Shown: positions 6,269 through 7,077 of the stretch, piece after piece | Layout: every line of letters starts with the position of its first letter | Position numbering within the stretch: the stretch's first letter is position 1 | From: Pseudomonadota bacterium | GTDB lineage: Bacteria > Bdellovibrionota > Oligoflexia > Oligoflexales > Oligoflexaceae | Assembly (NCBI GenBank): GCA_029556045.1 | Contig: JAKQGS010000373.1 | Span: 1 to 7,077 of the forward strand | Length of the DNA stretch: 7,077 nucleotides | Reading direction: 5' to 3' | Program-made: the position numbers and the translations under genes | The notes under the pieces: generated by a model | What the model was told of the DNA's origin: nothing | Databases searched by the model: none | Seen by the model: the letters and a program-made list of their open reading frames with translations, nothing else

Positions 6269-6681
6269 CGACCTTTGCCTGTTTCTAAGTTAGCCGTCGA
6301 CTCCACCATCTCCGGGTGCCAGCGCAGGCGCAAATTAATCAGGTCGTAGTCGTGACTCGGTCGGTTCTTTTGGATGGCGATACCCACCGGGGTTTTGCGT
6401 TCCCCGTCGATAGCGGCCTCATCAAAGTCGATTTTGGTACGGTTATTTTTGGTACTGCGGGCTTCCGTGGAGATAATCTTCTGACGACCAGCAGCACGGC
6501 CGTTACCACCAGATTTTTTTCCGCCCCCATTGGACTTGCCCTTGTTTTGTGCCAAGAGCATGGTTGGGCTCTTGCTGGCTGCTAAAGAGGCAGGAGCGGA
6601 TTCGAGACGCACCGCAGCCATAGCTGGCGTCCCACCTCCGGACAACATCAGTAATATCAAACCACTACATAACTTATTCAT
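6265..6681 (-). CDS. Small exported basic protein of unknown function
   Basis: I do not recognise this 138-residue protein. It starts with a clear signal peptide (hydrophobic core about 5-14, AMA at 20-22, cleavage near 22/23). A low-complexity linker rich in Gly, Lys, Asn and Ser follows (about 46-66, with GGGKKSGGNG at 52-61). A compact, probably folded C-terminal segment comes next (83-131), with KIDFDEAAIDGE, then DLINLRLRWHPEMV. The order of signal, basic Gly-rich linker and short domain suggests a periplasmic or cell-surface protein that contacts an acidic partner such as peptidoglycan, nucleic acid or another protein; this is inference. TAGGAG lies 6 nt before ATG 6681. Its TAA shares the TTAA at 6265-6268 with the convergent thioredoxin-like gene. 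It is divergently arranged with the exported protein at 6873 across a symmetric promoter region. Confidence 0.8.
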   Translation of the reverse strand: MNKLCSGLILLMLSGGGTPAMAAVRLESAPASLAASKSPTMLLAQNKGKSNGGGKKSGGNGRAAGRQKIISTEARSTKNNRTKIDFDEAAIDGERKTPVGIAIQKNRPSHDYDLINLRLRWHPEMVESTANLETGKGR

Positions 6682-6726
6682 GTGGGACTCCTATGCAAAA
6701 ACACTTCTTCTTATCGGCAAATATTT

Positions 6727-6744
6727 AAAAAACTTGAGTTTTTT
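6727..6744. repeat. Perfect AT-rich inverted repeat at the predicted transcription start of the 6265-6681 gene
   Basis: AAAAAACT-TG-AGTTTTTT has 8-bp perfect arms around a 2-bp centre. It lies immediately downstream of the minus-strand -10 hexamer (6752-6747), so it would cover the transcription start, a usual place for a repressor operator. As RNA it would form only an A/U-rich, weak hairpin, so I do not call it a terminator. Confidence 0.4.
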
Positions 6745-6815
6745 TTATTATATGACCCAAACCATCACGGCGGCGAGGTCCTCGTCGCGTGGGGGCTCGT
6801 TCGTGTATAATAAAA
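6743..6815. promoter_or_regulatory. Symmetric divergent promoter pair with a central GC-rich dyad
   Basis: Ten-bp perfect inverted arms TTTTATTATA (6743-6752) and TATAATAAAA (6806-6815) each contain a perfect TATAAT, pointing outwards toward the exported-protein genes starting at 6681 (-) and 6873 (+). The midpoint, base 6779, is also the exact centre of a GC-rich dyad CGGCGAGG-T-CCTCGTCG (6771-6787, 7 of 8 positions paired). With a one-base bulge this dyad extends to CACG/CGTG at 6766-6791. Neither promoter shows a TTGACA-like -35; both -35 positions fall inside the dyad. This is the geometry expected of one dimeric regulator controlling both genes. The symmetry is seen directly; the regulator is inferred. 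Confidence 0.55.
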
Positions 6816-6872
6816 TTATAGCACTCTTCGCCTCCGATCCGTAAATGCCGTCCATTTTTTTGGAGCCATCCT

Positions 6873-7077
6873 ATGCGTCCAAAGTCCCATCCCTTGGTCC
6901 ATGGACTACTGCTGCTAAGCATTGCATTGACAGCGACACCGTGGTCATCGGACGAGGCCAAGGCTGTGGTTAAACCATCAAGCCTGCCCACACGGTCAGC
7001 GAGTGTTGCCCGCGCCATATTGCGCCTTGAAGGAGCGGTGGCACACGTCAAGATCAACCGGCGAGAGGATCGCATCG
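6873..7077 (+). CDS. Start of an exported protein, cut by the window end
   Basis: Only 68 codons are visible and the frame is open at the window end. ATG 6873 has TGGAG 7-8 nt upstream, a good ribosome site. The N-terminus is a clear signal peptide: Arg2/Lys4, a hydrophobic core GLLLLSIALTA at 11-21, and a plausible cut near 25-30 around SSDEAKA. The following residues (SVARAILRLEGAVAHVKINR) are a basic amphipathic stretch that does not identify a family. A predicted TATAAT at 6806-6811 lies about 60 bp upstream. An opposing frame covers the same DNA, but it lacks a ribosome site and protein-like composition. Function unknown. Confidence 0.7.
   Translation, partial: MRPKSHPLVHGLLLLSIALTATPWSSDEAKAVVKPSSLPTRSASVARAILRLEGAVAHVKINRREDRI

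Noticed and set aside
6766..6791. GC-rich hairpin in the divergent region as a terminator
   Set aside because: Neither strand has a T-run after it, and its position midway between two promoters fits an operator better.
6725..7075. Minus-strand open frame of 116 residues at the right edge
   Set aside because: It has no ribosome site and an odd composition. It lies opposite a plus-strand frame with a clear signal peptide and Shine-Dalgarno, and it covers the symmetric promoter region.
1..7077. tRNA, rRNA, CRISPR array, insertion sequence or integrase
   Set aside because: I saw no cloverleaf, spaced direct repeats, transposase motif or terminal inverted repeats on either strand.

Overview
The window has two parts of different character. 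Positions 1 to about 1800 are lower in GC (by eye mid-40s %) and carry accessory genes. Positions 1814 to 7077 are GC-richer (by eye mid-50s %) and carry housekeeping or envelope genes. The organism looks like a Gram-negative bacterium: it has Sec-type signal peptides on exported proteins, a LonA protease and a periplasmic thioredoxin-fold protein. The 412-residue RelA/SpoT-like protein resembles an uncharacterised family that I associate, from memory only, with deltaproteobacteria-like lineages (Myxococcota, Bdellovibrionota). I would not place the organism more precisely than that.

Layout, left to right. (1) 1-417 (+): an uncharacterised protein that is probably cut by the window edge. (2) 448-1549 (-): an AbiE-type toxin-antitoxin operon. 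The antitoxin/regulator AbiEi (971-1549) is intact. The AbiEii nucleotidyltransferase toxin (448-970) is broken: its N-terminal 51 residues, up to the Lys-Gly-Gly of motif I, and its C-terminal 120 residues survive in different frames, and the catalytic centre between them is gone. (3) 1550-1813: a low-GC spacer with a candidate autoregulated promoter/operator and perhaps a gene remnant. (4) 1814-4261 (-): lon, full length with all catalytic residues but with some off-consensus positions. (5) 4368-5606 (-): a RelA/SpoT-like nucleotidyltransferase-fold protein upstream of lon and co-directional with it. (6) 5687-6268 (+): an exported thioredoxin-like protein with a WCLPC active site, divergent from (5). 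(7) 6265-6681 (-): a small exported basic protein whose stop codon overlaps that of (6). (8) 6873-7077 (+): the start of another exported protein, divergent from (7).

Most notable signals: the 191-bp divergent region between (7) and (8) has two perfect TATAAT hexamers within 10-bp inverted arms, neither with a recognisable -35 box, and a GC-rich dyad lies exactly midway between them, as for one regulator controlling both exported proteins. The toxin deletion left the KGG codons (AAAGGAGGT) as a near-ideal ribosome binding site for an ATG that opens the C-terminal fragment. The 412-residue protein keeps the Asp, Tyr and Glu landmarks of (p)ppGpp synthetases with altered surrounding motifs. A RelA/SpoT-like protein, Lon and an AbiEi regulator sit in a co-directional row; the composition change and decayed toxin suggest that the AbiE part arrived separately.
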